A stretch of DNA of 64,000 bases from Paenibacillus_AB hodogayensis (GCF_039536325.1 NZ_BAAAYO010000001.1:558001-622000), one strand, 5' to 3'. Shown: positions 1-8,071, numbered from the stretch's first letter. Translations and numbers: made by a program. The notes: generated by a model not told the origin, from the letters alone.

Positions 1-1
1 C

Positions 2-373
2 GGTCCCAAGCAGGCTACCCTGCTCGTCGCCAATGTATTCGTAATGCCCGCTGCCAGCCCGGAGCCGGAGCTGGCCGCCGCCTTCTGCAAAGTCGCCATC
101 CGCAGCGACGTTCAGGAGAGGATCGGTCGCGCGGTCGGATTTTTGTCGGTGCTGCGCGGCATCAACGATTCGGTATGGGGCAAAACGCATCTGCAGGCGA
201 TCCAGCTCGGTGACGCCCGTCTCGACCGGTGCTTCTTCGTCCACGAAGTGTTTCCGGACAGCGCCTTTATCGGCGAAATGGATTACGAGCTCGGCTTGTT
301 CTGGGCCGGTCTGGAGACGGCAGAAGCGGCAGCGGAAAGGCTTCTGCGCATTCAGACGGATGAAACAAGATGA
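2..373 (+). CDS. C-terminal part of an unrecognised protein (cut by window edge)
   Basis: The reading frame is open from the first bases of the window to a stop at 371-373, so about 124 C-terminal residues are visible and the true start lies outside. The in-frame ATG at 44 is preceded by more open frame and has no ribosome binding site, so it is probably internal. The visible part is soluble, with mixed hydrophobic and charged residues, no membrane segment and no motif I recognise. It ends about 90 bases before the promoter of the ArsR-type gene. I cannot assign a function. Codon use looks like that of its neighbours, so it is probably a real gene end rather than a chance frame. Confidence 0.55.
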   Translation, partial: GPKQATLLVANVFVMPAASPEPELAAAFCKVAIRSDVQERIGRAVGFLSVLRGINDSVWGKTHLQAIQLGDARLDRCFFVHEVFPDSAFIGEMDYELGLFWAGLETAEAAAERLLRIQTDETR

Positions 374-464
374 CAAGCTCGCTTCCGATCGAATTTCGGG
401 ACTTCGCCAACGGCTAAGAGCCGCATGGCAAAGTCCTTTTTGTTTGGCAGGGGGCCTTTGCTTA

Positions 465-526
465 TTGACAATGAAATGACGCTTCTATAAAATGTAATTT
501 AACGAATATCTAATTTAATGAATATC
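465..526 (+). promoter_or_regulatory. Promoter and tandem-repeat operator of the ArsR-type gene
   Basis: A TTGACA box (465-470), 17-base spacer and TAAAAT (488-493) form a good sigma-A promoter. Directly downstream are two contiguous 16-base repeats, 495-510 and 511-526, matching at 15 of 16 positions (TAATTTAAYGAATATC). Tandem sites over the transcription start, just upstream of a winged-helix regulator gene, suggest autorepression. The promoter is seen directly; the operator role is inferred. Confidence 0.6.
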
Positions 527-557
527 TAATATATAAAAAAGAAAGGATGATGAGTCC

Positions 558-1154
558 ATGCAATTGGATAAGGTTGTCGGTTACCATAGAGCTCTTTCCG
601 ATCCGACTCGGATCAAAATGTTGATCTTGCTGGCCGACGGGGAGAGAAACGGTCAAGATTTGGCGGAAAAACTGGGGGTTACTCCTGCGACCATCACCCA
701 CCACGCCGCGAAGCTTCGGGAAGCGAGCCTGATTAACGAACGGCGGGACAAGAATACGATTTATTTTTCATTGAACCATAGCTTTCTTAAAAGCAATGCC
801 AGCGCTACAGAAAATCTGATTTACCGCAACAATGGAGGCGAGTCGATTATGGACGATACCCGGAAGCGGCTGAAGGAATCCGTTATGAAAAACTTTTTTA
901 CAGCCGAAGGAAAGTTAAAAAGCATCCCCGTCCAGCTCAAGAAAAAGCTTATCGTGCTGGAGCATCTGGTGTCGAGGCTCGAACCGGGACGCTTGTACAG
1001 CGAGAAAGAAATCAACGAATTTATTAAACCGTTTCATGACGATTTCGCCACGATCCGCCGAGAATTTATCATGCATCAATTCATGTTCAGAGAGAACGAG
1101 GTTTACGTACGGAACCCGTCGGAATTGTGGACACGGTGGGAGACGCTGTCGTAA
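558..1154 (+). CDS. ArsR-type winged-helix regulator with C-terminal DUF2087 domain
   Basis: This is a 198-residue DNA-binding protein. Residues about 8-75 form an ArsR/HTH_5 winged helix (LSDPTRIKMLILL, then LGVTPATITHHAAKL as recognition helix). Residues about 95-195 match the DUF2087 pattern often joined to such helices in Bacillota (FFTAEGKLKSIP, then a basic C-terminal half). There are no cysteines, so metal sensing of the ArsR/SmtB type is unlikely; the ligand is unknown. The start is the ATG at 558 behind gaaagga. A strong promoter and a 16-base tandem repeat precede it, suggesting autoregulation. No obvious target gene follows on the same strand; the next gene is convergent. Confidence 0.85.
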   Translation: MQLDKVVGYHRALSDPTRIKMLILLADGERNGQDLAEKLGVTPATITHHAAKLREASLINERRDKNTIYFSLNHSFLKSNASATENLIYRNNGGESIMDDTRKRLKESVMKNFFTAEGKLKSIPVQLKKKLIVLEHLVSRLEPGRLYSEKEINEFIKPFHDDFATIRREFIMHQFMFRENEVYVRNPSELWTRWETLS

Positions 1155-1299
1155 CAGCGCCAGTCGGTTTCTCACGAATTCGTGCTTGACTGGAACGCGG
1201 ACTTTCAGGCGACATATTCAACTTCATAGAAGTGCGCCAGGCAGTAAATACGGCTTCTGCCGACATTTCTGCCGGCCGGCGCTGCCCATATCCCGTCGC

Positions 1300-2712
1300 T
1301 TATTCCGAAAATATCAGTTCCCGTACGATTTCATCCGGTGTCCGGGCCACTTCCACAAATCCCAACGAGGCATACAAGCGGGACGCTCTCTCGTTCCCAG
1401 GTCGATGACCGAGCCTGATTTTGTCACAATCGTGCTTCCCGCGCATATGCCGGATCAGTTCCTTGACAGCCGATCGCCCCAGCCCTTGACGCTGGAATTT
1501 GCGGTCCACCATGAGCGCCATCATCCAATAGCTGCCATCGTCGGGATCGACGGCGTAAACCGCTAACCCGGCCAACTGTTCGCCGGCATACACCGCCAAA
1601 GGCGCGAAGCCGCAATAGGCCGACTCTGCGAGCCAGTACACATTGGGGACGGGAAACACGTTTTTCTGCTCATCCGTCACTTCCAGTTGAGTGCAGGCAT
1701 ACCAATTCGTTGGCCCGATGGACTCGAGCCGTACGACCGGCGAGTAGCGTTCGTTTATGCGCGAGCATGCTGCCAGCAATTTGTTTTTCAGAGTAAGGGC
1801 CCACTCCGGCAAGCCGTAAATGTCCAGCTTTTCCAAGCTACGCAGGAGGCGAGCCAACGTATAAAGATCGGCGAACCTTTGGAACAAGGGAAACAAACGC
1901 ACATACCGTTCATCCAGCGATTTGACCGATCGGTATCCGGCCAAGAACCGTTCTATTTTCCGTCGAGCGCTCTCGTTCCCCTGTTCCTCCAGATCGCGGA
2001 TGGCCGATACGATGTCCATCGCATACCAATGAATCATCGCATCGTCGAAATCGATGGCGTAATAGCGTGCCTCCTCGGATTCATAGAACATGTTGTCGGC
2101 TTCGAAATCGTAATGAATCATTCCCGTAAGCCTTGGCCCGGCAGGGAGCTCCGCCAATTGCCCGCGCACATGTTCAAGCTCCCGCAGCGCTCCGCGCTCG
2201 TCGGGATGCCGATGCAGCACCGCGGCAACAAAGGTCAGCGCGTCGTCCCAGCTTCTCTGCGCTACCGCAGCGGACGGATAAGACTCGGATAAAACGTGCA
2301 GCTCGGCAAGCGCCGTCCCCCATTTCTCGGCATGCAAATCCGTCATCCGATCTACCGAAAGATAAATGCCTTTGGCCTGCTCGAAGACGACGCCGTAATA
2401 CGCTCCTTCCTCCGAATGGACGGTTTCGATCCATTTTCCATCGTTGGAACGGACGGGTGCCGCCGCCGGATAGCCGTTTGCGATCAGATAGCGCACATAA
2501 TCAAGCTCCGTTTGAATCCGTTCCAGCGCATTGTCCTCTTCATGAATGAAACGAAGGAAATGCCGAACGCCGTTTCGGGCAAACGAATAAACGAAATTGC
2601 TGCTCGCCCTCCAAAACCTCAACGTTCCCGCATCATGATCCCACAGCCGGATCAGTTGTTTGGCCGGAGCATCCTGTTCCAAGCCCCGCACCATGTTTTT
2701 TATCGACATCAT
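1300..2712 (-). CDS. Phosphotransferase (APH-like kinase) fused to a GNAT acetyltransferase
   Basis: This 470-residue protein has two enzyme domains. Residues about 20-320 are an aminoglycoside phosphotransferase/homoserine-kinase-II-like kinase, with the catalytic loop HYDFEADN (200-207) and the metal-binding DFDD (221-224). Residues about 325-470 are a GNAT acetyltransferase with an acetyl-CoA loop around RKFQRQGLGRS (404-414) and the C-terminal NERASRLYASLGF. The usual HGD of the kinase catalytic loop reads HYD, as in many uncharacterised members. The start is an ATG at 2712 behind ggagga. It could modify a small amine, a drug or a metabolite; the substrate cannot be read from sequence. 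The nucleotidyltransferase-like gene at 3125 lies nearby on the other strand. Confidence 0.8.
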   Translation of the reverse strand: MMSIKNMVRGLEQDAPAKQLIRLWDHDAGTLRFWRASSNFVYSFARNGVRHFLRFIHEEDNALERIQTELDYVRYLIANGYPAAAPVRSNDGKWIETVHSEEGAYYGVVFEQAKGIYLSVDRMTDLHAEKWGTALAELHVLSESYPSAAVAQRSWDDALTFVAAVLHRHPDERGALRELEHVRGQLAELPAGPRLTGMIHYDFEADNMFYESEEARYYAIDFDDAMIHWYAMDIVSAIRDLEEQGNESARRKIERFLAGYRSVKSLDERYVRLFPLFQRFADLYTLARLLRSLEKLDIYGLPEWALTLKNKLLAACSRINERYSPVVRLESIGPTNWYACTQLEVTDEQKNVFPVPNVYWLAESAYCGFAPLAVYAGEQLAGLAVYAVDPDDGSYWMMALMVDRKFQRQGLGRSAVKELIRHMRGKHDCDKIRLGHRPGNERASRLYASLGFVEVARTPDEIVRELIFSE

Positions 2713-2971
2713 GTTTCTGCGTTCCTCCCATTACCCGATGAGAGGCGATAAGTTTACCTATACCGACCTCTTCCAGGCTCTTTGTGTTCGAAATCGAATG
2801 CAACGCCACCACTCCTTTCGCGGGATCACTTCCCTCTCTCCTCATTGTCCGGCCACGCTCGCTTTGGAACAAGAGGCGATTTGGCTTCAATGAATTTATC
2901 CGAAAAAGCAGGGTAAAACCGCTCTTGCCCGGTATGACGATTGCGAATAAACTATAAACAATATTTAGGAA

Positions 2972-3104
2972 CTATATAAGTTGAACGAATGATTGAAGCC
3001 CGTTGCATTCCGAAAAGGATGGCCTTGCCGCTTCAAACATGTTGTTTTGAACCCCTTTATGGAATAAACCTTGCCCATGAAGTTCTTTCGTTCAACTTAT
3101 ATAG
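2972..3104. repeat. 133-bp element bounded by perfect 18-bp inverted repeats (MITE-like)
   Basis: The 18-mer CTATATAAGTTGAACGAA at 2972-2989 recurs as its exact reverse complement at 3087-3104. The 97 bases between have no coding frame. Outside the repeats the flanks share only AA, so no convincing target duplication is seen. The right arm ends about 20 bases before the start of the nucleotidyltransferase gene, so the element could carry promoter elements or act as a regulatory hairpin. The rest of the 412-base gap (2713-3124) shows nothing else recognisable. Confidence 0.55.
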
Positions 3105-3124
3105 AATGATGAAGGAGGCCACTT

Positions 3125-3949
3125 ATGCTGCCGCAAATCGTGGAACGAACGATGGAAACGTTATGTGAGGGTTTAAGCAGGAGCAACTTGAACATGGAAT
3201 CCGTATATATTTATGGTTCGGTCGCATTGGGAGACTTCATCGAAGGCTCCAGCGATATCGATTTTATAACAATCCTTCGAGAGCCGCCCAGCATGTCCGA
3301 TATCGAGACCATCTCCGCAGCTCATCAAGCGGTGGAAAGAGAGTTTCCCCACGCCGATATCATGGGCGCTTACTTGTCCATTCAGGATGTGGGAAAAGCG
3401 CAAAGCGAACAAAACTTCTTTTTGACCTACTTCAACAAACAAGTGCATTCCAACGGATATGGCGCCGATCTGAACCCGATCACATGGTGGATTTTAAAAA
3501 ATCACGGCATGAAGGTCTATGGAGCGGAACAGTCGTTTTCGTATGAAGTAAAAACGGAGGATTTGCTCCAATACGTCATCGAAAACCTCAATACGTATTG
3601 GGTAAGCTGGATCCGTCGATTAGAGGAGCAATCGACCTTGCTCGGCACAGCCGATCCGGAGAGCGTCGCGAAGCGGCTTGATACAGCTGTGGAATGGTGT
3701 ACGCTCGGGATGCTGCGGCAGCTTTACACCTTAAAAGAGCACGATATCCGCAGTAAAGTTCAGGCCGGGTACTACGGAATGACAACGATTCCGCAGCAGT
3801 GGCATGGGCTCATCCACGAAGCGATAAGCATCAAACGGCTTCGTCCGGATCGCGTCTATGATTCGCACGAAAAGCGATTGACCGACCTAATCGCCTTGCT
3901 CCGGTATATTCACCAGGAAGCCAATCGTGTTTTTGTCGAGCGGCTTTGA
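3125..3949 (+). CDS. Aminoglycoside nucleotidyltransferase-like protein
   Basis: This 274-residue protein begins with a nucleotidyltransferase fold: GSVALGDFIEGSSDIDF (31-47) carries the GS and the D-x-D metal pair of polymerase-beta-type transferases. The C-terminal half (about 130-270) is helical and resembles the DUF4111 domain of ANT(3'')/ANT(9) adenylyltransferases. Length matches that family (about 260 residues). In known members the reaction is AMP transfer from ATP to a hydroxyl of streptomycin or spectinomycin. Whether this copy confers resistance is unknown. The start follows a strong gaaggagg at 3111. An inverted-repeat element lies immediately upstream. Confidence 0.8.
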   Translation: MLPQIVERTMETLCEGLSRSNLNMESVYIYGSVALGDFIEGSSDIDFITILREPPSMSDIETISAAHQAVEREFPHADIMGAYLSIQDVGKAQSEQNFFLTYFNKQVHSNGYGADLNPITWWILKNHGMKVYGAEQSFSYEVKTEDLLQYVIENLNTYWVSWIRRLEEQSTLLGTADPESVAKRLDTAVEWCTLGMLRQLYTLKEHDIRSKVQAGYYGMTTIPQQWHGLIHEAISIKRLRPDRVYDSHEKRLTDLIALLRYIHQEANRVFVERL

Positions 3950-4022
3950 AACGAACTCGCCAGTCGGGGAGGATTGAGCTCTACTCCCCGGCAAAATGGC
4001 GGGGATAGTGCCTTATTGCCAT

Positions 4023-4055
4023 TTAATAAACATAAAAGTATAATAAGTTTATTAA
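4023..4055. repeat. AT-rich inverted repeat between two + strand genes
   Basis: TTAATAAAC (4023-4031) pairs perfectly with GTTTATTAA (4047-4055) across a 15-base loop. A second, GC-rich hairpin (CGGGGAG at 3965-3971 with CTCCCCG at 3984-3990) lies just after the nucleotidyltransferase stop but lacks a T run. The AT-rich dyad could be an operator or promoter region for the VOC gene at 4167. Neither role is proven. Confidence 0.35.
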
Positions 4056-4166
4056 CTGTATGAGATGAGCGAAAGAACCAACGATGACTAGGCCTCTGCA
4101 TGGGAAATGCCTGGCCAGCGAGTTTTGGTTTCGAGCTTCCTCCCACCTTTACAAAGGATGTGAGCC

Positions 4167-4973
4167 ATGATGATCACTCATTACTCCAAGCTGGAGCTTT
4201 ATACCGTATCCGTTGCAGGCGTCAAGCAATTTTACCATGATCAGCTCGGCTTCCCGATCGTTCACGAATCTGAAAGCGAGATCGTCTTCCAGCCGACCGT
4301 GCATTTCACCTTATCGTTCTGGCAAGCTGCCGAAGCGCTAACCCCGGCCCATCTGGCTTTTGAGGTGGCTCATTCCGCATTCGATCAGGCGGTCGATCGT
4401 CTCCGGGAACGAGGGGTAACGCTGCTGAAATGGCCCGACGGCAGAACGATTGACGATTTCGGGACCGGGCAAAACGTATATTTTCGCGACGGGGATGGTC
4501 ATTTGCTGGAAATAATCAGCCACACGTATGTCCAAGAAGGGGTATTGCCTCCGAGCGGCGAGTTCGGCATCCTCTACCTCAGAGAAGTCGGGTTTCCGGT
4601 AGACGACGTCATTGCTTTCCGGGAACGGCTCGTGCAGCTTCTTGCCGTCAAGCTCGACAAAGTATACGACAACTTTACGTTCGCCATCGGCGGGACGGCT
4701 CATGCGGTTTTGGCTTCTAAGGAACGAAAATGGTTTCCTATCGGCATGACTGCCCTTCCTCCAAAGATGCATGTCACATTTGGCGTCAGCAGTGCCGATT
4801 TTCTGGCCCAAGTCCGTACGGCTTTGGAGGCAAAAGAAATTCGCTACAAAAAAGCGGAAAACGGCGGCCTGCATGTCACATTGGGTGGGTACAGCTTGGG
4901 TATGCAGGTGGCTTCGTTTCCGGAAGAGGCACCCGCTTTGTTGGGTCTGCCGTGCTCGGGAAAGGGAATGTAG
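4167..4973 (+). CDS. VOC (glyoxalase/bleomycin-resistance/dioxygenase) family protein
   Basis: The 268-residue protein contains two vicinal-oxygen-chelate modules. The first (about 5-120) runs from LELYTVSVAGVKQFYHDQLGF to FRDGDGHLLEIIS, a typical VOC end with a metal-ligand glutamate. The second half (about 135-255) is less conserved. The layout resembles CatE-like proteins of Bacillus (two modules, about 270-285 residues). Substrate and reaction are not predictable. The start is ambiguous between two adjacent ATGs at 4167 and 4170; aaggatgtgag upstream serves either. It appears to be transcribed alone. Confidence 0.8.
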   Translation: MMITHYSKLELYTVSVAGVKQFYHDQLGFPIVHESESEIVFQPTVHFTLSFWQAAEALTPAHLAFEVAHSAFDQAVDRLRERGVTLLKWPDGRTIDDFGTGQNVYFRDGDGHLLEIISHTYVQEGVLPPSGEFGILYLREVGFPVDDVIAFRERLVQLLAVKLDKVYDNFTFAIGGTAHAVLASKERKWFPIGMTALPPKMHVTFGVSSADFLAQVRTALEAKEIRYKKAENGGLHVTLGGYSLGMQVASFPEEAPALLGLPCSGKGM

Positions 4974-5114
4974 TACAAAGTCAGAGCTAATTCTGTGTAT
5001 TCCGGGTGGATCGATCCCTTGAGGCCCAAAGGATTCAGTCTTTTCCAAGGATACCGGAAAGGTCTAACTTTGTACTTGAACCCGTGTGAAAGTGGAACAT
5101 GGCCTGATTTTGCC

Positions 5115-5149
5115 AAAACAAACAGCCAGCCTCCTGACGAGGGCTGGCT
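5115..5149 (-). terminator. Rho-independent terminator of the SDR gene
   Basis: AGCCAGCC (5124-5131) pairs with GGCTGGCT (5142-5149). Read on the minus strand, the stem is followed by a T-rich tail opposite 5115-5123. It lies between the convergent VOC and SDR genes. Confidence 0.7.
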
Positions 5150-5205
5150 TATATCGTGTAACTCCGCCTCTACCGGTTCGGCCGGAGCGCCTTTTGCTTA
5201 ACGGA

Positions 5206-5868
5206 TCAGGACTCGGACTGCGCAAACACGTATTCCGGTTCATCGCGTTTTTGATACAAATCCCAATACTTATCCGCGATCCGATCCGGATCGAAGAACG
5301 TGCCTTTGGACACATAACCGCCGATCGTGACGGTACCGACATAGACGCCGTGGGGCTTCAATTCCTGAGCGAGCGAGTAGGCCAGCGAACGGACCGCCGC
5401 TTTGCCGAGCGATAACGAAGCATATTCCGGGTTTGGGCTAAGCGCGAGTCCGCCGCCGGTGATGAGTATCGTTCCTTCCCCTCTTTCCACAAAGTGCGGC
5501 GCGACCTGCTGGACGCTCGTCAAAGCTCCGCCCACATTCACTTTGAACTCGTCGATCAATTGCTGCTCGGACAAGGTGGTTATTGTTGTTCTGGAAATGA
5601 CTGCTGCGTTGTACAGCAGCACATCCGGCGAACCGGAACGCTCCCGTACGATCCGGAACGCTTCTTCGATCGATTCCCGATTCGCTGCATCCGCCGTCAA
5701 GGAGTAAGCTTCAATCCCTTGCTCCGTCAGTTCGCTCGTCTGCGTATCCAGCGACGCTTGATTGCGCGCGAGAAGCGCCACCCGAAACCCGGCGGCCCCG
5801 AACTTGCGGGCCACGGCCGCGCTGACTCCCGGACCTGCCCCTACGATAACCAAAAGCGGCTTGCTCAT
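5206..5868 (-). CDS. Atypical short-chain dehydrogenase/reductase lacking the YxxxK tyrosine
   Basis: The 220-residue protein has the Rossmann start LLVIVGAGPGVSAAVARKFG (the glycine-rich NAD(P) loop), NAAV after beta-4 and the SDR helix alpha-F ending in LGKAAVRSLAYSLAQEL. The catalytic tyrosine four residues before the lysine is leucine (LSLGK), and the usual catalytic serine position reads ITGGG. It may therefore bind a dinucleotide without classical SDR catalysis. The frame stays open 51 codons upstream, but the ATG at 5868 has gagggag at the right distance and begins with MSKPLLVIVGAG, the usual family start. It appears to be monocistronic, with a terminator at 5115-5149. Confidence 0.8.
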   Translation of the reverse strand: MSKPLLVIVGAGPGVSAAVARKFGAAGFRVALLARNQASLDTQTSELTEQGIEAYSLTADAANRESIEEAFRIVRERSGSPDVLLYNAAVISRTTITTLSEQQLIDEFKVNVGGALTSVQQVAPHFVERGEGTILITGGGLALSPNPEYASLSLGKAAVRSLAYSLAQELKPHGVYVGTVTIGGYVSKGTFFDPDRIADKYWDLYQKRDEPEYVFAQSES

Positions 5869-6140
5869 CTGAATCGCTCCCTCGCCATTTTTCCTAATAC
5901 TATCATCCCGATGGGAATTATACAATATAGAAAATGTTCGCTCTCCTCTTTGTTCAAATGAGGCCGCTTCAAAGCGAGGAAGCCGCTTAAAGCAGGGAAG
6001 GCGCCTAAGAACACGGCACATCTCCGCCGCCGATATTCGGACTTATTCGCCTCAAGTCCTTGAGCGCGGGTTTGGACGCGACATCGTTCCAGCCCTCTGC
6101 AAAATTATAGCTACATGACAATAGAGTCTCGTCCCGAAAT
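5869..6140. other. Intergenic stretch with no recognised gene
   Basis: Between the SDR start and the repeat array I see no convincing coding frame on either strand. The part next to the SDR gene must hold its promoter (an AT-rich patch near 5915-5935), but no clear -35/-10 pair could be fixed. Confidence 0.4.
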
Positions 6141-6544
6141 AAAGCTCGAACGCGCACTAGCATGGGGGCCGGCGGCTCGCGCTTATGCTCGAAAGAGCCT
6201 TATTCTCGCGGACCGAACCGTTCCGGCGCGATTTAAGGCTCGAACGCGCATTAACATTGGGCTCGGCGGCCGGTTCGGGCCGATTTCCAAGCCGGCGGCT
6301 CGCGCTTATGCTCGAAAGAGCCTTATTCTCGCGGACCGGAACGTTCCGGCGCGATATAAGGCTCGAACGCGCATTAACATTGGGCTCGGCGGCCGAAATG
6401 GGCCTGTTTCCAAGCCAGCGGCTCTCGCTTATGCTCGAAAGAGCCTTATTCTCGCGGACCGGACCGTTCCGGCGCGATATAAGGCTCGAACGCGCACTAA
6501 CACGGCGCACGGCGGCCGAAATGGGCCGCTTTCCGAGCCAGCGG
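6141..6544. repeat. Tandem 123-bp repeat array, left part (partial copy plus three units)
   Basis: Units begin with GGCTCGCGCTTATGCTCGAA at 6174, 6297 and 6420 (third with one change), an exact 123-base period; a fourth begins at 6543 and is split by the insertion sequence. A partial copy precedes them (6141-6173). Each unit contains hairpins: GGCTC paired with GAGCC near its start, and TCGCG..CCGGA..TCCGG..CGCGA in its middle. Because 123 is 41 codons, several frames stay open across the array. I regard these as shadows rather than a repeat protein, since open frames occur on both strands and none has a convincing ribosome binding site. Confidence 0.85.
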
Positions 6545-7942
6545 GGTAGCGTCAAGAAGTTTGTGTAAGTAAGGTATCTCATCGTTATGCGCGTACAGAT
6601 ATCGTGAAGCTGGAAAGCGTAGCCCAAGCGAAGGCGCGGGAGTTCGATTCCGCTTTTGCCTTTTCATCAGTGGGGGTACCGTTCCTCAAACATCTCAGCG
6701 AGTTTTTTCTTTACAGCAGGGTCTCCAAAGCCACGGATGACGCGGCTCTCGAAGCGTTCGTTATAGTCGATGGCCTCGAGATAAACAATCTTTTCGGCAG
6801 CATCCATGTTGGTCAAACTGTTCATCGGTTTAAGCCGCTTTCGAATTTCTTTGTTCATCCGCTCGATCGGATTGGAGGTGTAGATGGCATCCTTGATCAA
6901 GGGAGGATACTTGTAGAAGGTAAGCAGCGTCGGCAACTGATCCTTCCATGTCTTCATTTCTTTGGGATACAGCTTTCCCCACTTGGCAGAGGCGGTGTCG
7001 AAGGCGGCGAGCGCCAAATCGTAATCCTCCGCCATGTAGACCTTTTTCAGATCAGCAACCACATCCGCTCGGTGTTGGACACGGATTTTGGGGAACGTTG
7101 CGCGAACCTTATGCACGACGCAGTGCTGCACGTCGGCTTTGGGATAGGTCTCGCGGAAAGCTTCCTCGAGCCCCGACAAGCCGTCAAATACGCCGAGCAG
7201 GACCTCGGTAGCGCCTCGGTTGTACAGATCCTTGAGTACCTCGCGCCAGCCGTTTGCGCTCTCTTGGCCGCCGACGTAGAACCCGAGGATCTGACGCCGT
7301 CCTTCTTCATCAACGCCCATGGCGAAGTAGATGACCTCGCCGCTCACGGTGCTGCGTTTGAGTTTGACGTAGAGACCGTCCAAGTAAATGACAGCGTACC
7401 GCTTTTGCAGAGGGCGTTGCTGCCACATTTGAATGTCTTCGAGTACGGTGGCGGTGATGTTGCTGACGGTCGTAGGTGAATAGTGACTGCCGAACATGCC
7501 CTCGATAAAGCGTGCAACGTCTCGGGTCCCCATGCCGCCTTTGTACATCTGAATGACGGCTTCTTCCAGCCATCCGTCTCGTCGCTGGTACGGCTCGAAC
7601 ACATGCGTCTGGAACTGGCCATTGCGATCCCGCGGTACTTCGAGCTCTTCAATGTGTCCGTACTTGGTATGTAGGCTGCGTTTGTAGTAGCCGTTACGGC
7701 TGTTACGCTGCCCTTCCTGCTCGTCTTCCATGAAGTGCTTCATTTCCGCCTTCATGATCGACTCCAGGTTTTCTTTCACGAACCGAGTGACAAGATTTTC
7801 AAATAGATCTGAAAGCAGGTTTTCGGGTATAGTAGTCATCGAGTAGGGTTCCTCCTTGGTGGTGTCGCAGTCCCGAGGATACCCTACTTTTTTGGTGCCT
7901 GGCTAGGCCCAATTCTTGGTACACAAACTATTTTACGTCATC
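6545..7942 (-). mobile_element. Complete IS256-family insertion sequence with 8-bp target duplication
   Basis: The element is 1,398 bases. The left end (GGTAGCGTCAAGAAGTTTGT) and the reverse complement of the right end (GATGACGTAAAATAGTTTGT) form imperfect terminal repeats, matching at about 17 of 24 positions with the inner TAGTTTGTGTA-like part best conserved. The 8-mer GCCAGCGG occurs directly on both sides (6537-6544 and 7943-7950). Size, ends and 8-base duplication fit the IS256 family. Removing it and one duplicate restores the 123-base repeat period exactly, so the insertion is younger than the array. The transposase is intact, so the element may be active. Confidence 0.93.
6667..7839 (-). 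CDS. IS256-family transposase
   Basis: The 390-residue protein is a full-length transposase of the mutator/IS256 type (PF00872). The DDE triad is readable: D154 in YLDGLYV, D219 in VFDGLSGL and E326 in TSNPIERMNKEIRKR. A CVVH motif (240-243) follows the second aspartate, as usual in the family. The N-terminal MKHFMEDEQEGQRNSRNGY is also characteristic. The ATG at 7839 is behind ggagga. It is the only gene of the insertion sequence at 6545-7942, which it mobilises by cut/copy of the terminal repeats. Confidence 0.95.
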   Translation of the reverse strand: MTTIPENLLSDLFENLVTRFVKENLESIMKAEMKHFMEDEQEGQRNSRNGYYKRSLHTKYGHIEELEVPRDRNGQFQTHVFEPYQRRDGWLEEAVIQMYKGGMGTRDVARFIEGMFGSHYSPTTVSNITATVLEDIQMWQQRPLQKRYAVIYLDGLYVKLKRSTVSGEVIYFAMGVDEEGRRQILGFYVGGQESANGWREVLKDLYNRGATEVLLGVFDGLSGLEEAFRETYPKADVQHCVVHKVRATFPKIRVQHRADVVADLKKVYMAEDYDLALAAFDTASAKWGKLYPKEMKTWKDQLPTLLTFYKYPPLIKDAIYTSNPIERMNKEIRKRLKPMNSLTNMDAAEKIVYLEAIDYNERFESRVIRGFGDPAVKKKLAEMFEERYPH

Positions 7943-7950
7943 GCCAGCGG

Positions 7951-8071
7951 CTCGCGCTTGTGCTCGAAAGAGCCTTATTCTCGCGGCACGGACCGTTCCG
8001 GCGCGATTTAAGGCTCTTTCGAACATTAACATGGCGCACCTCAGCCGAAATGGGCCGGTTTCATTGTGGAA
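7951..8071. repeat. Rest of the fourth 123-bp repeat unit, right of the insertion sequence
   Basis: These bases continue the unit begun at 6543-6544. The first half matches the other units closely (TGCTCGAAAGAGCC, CCGTTCCGGCGCGATTTAAG); the second half drifts. No further unit follows, so the array held four units plus the partial left copy before insertion. Confidence 0.8.

Noticed and set aside
4085..4166. A possible riboswitch or T-box before the VOC gene
   Set aside because: Only short imperfect complementarity was found and no T-box or known aptamer sequence.
6115..6549. A 144-codon open frame with a 41-residue repeat inside the repeat array
   Set aside because: Comparable open frames exist in other frames and on the opposite strand because the unit is 123 bases without stops; there is no ribosome binding site, and hairpins dominate the sequence.
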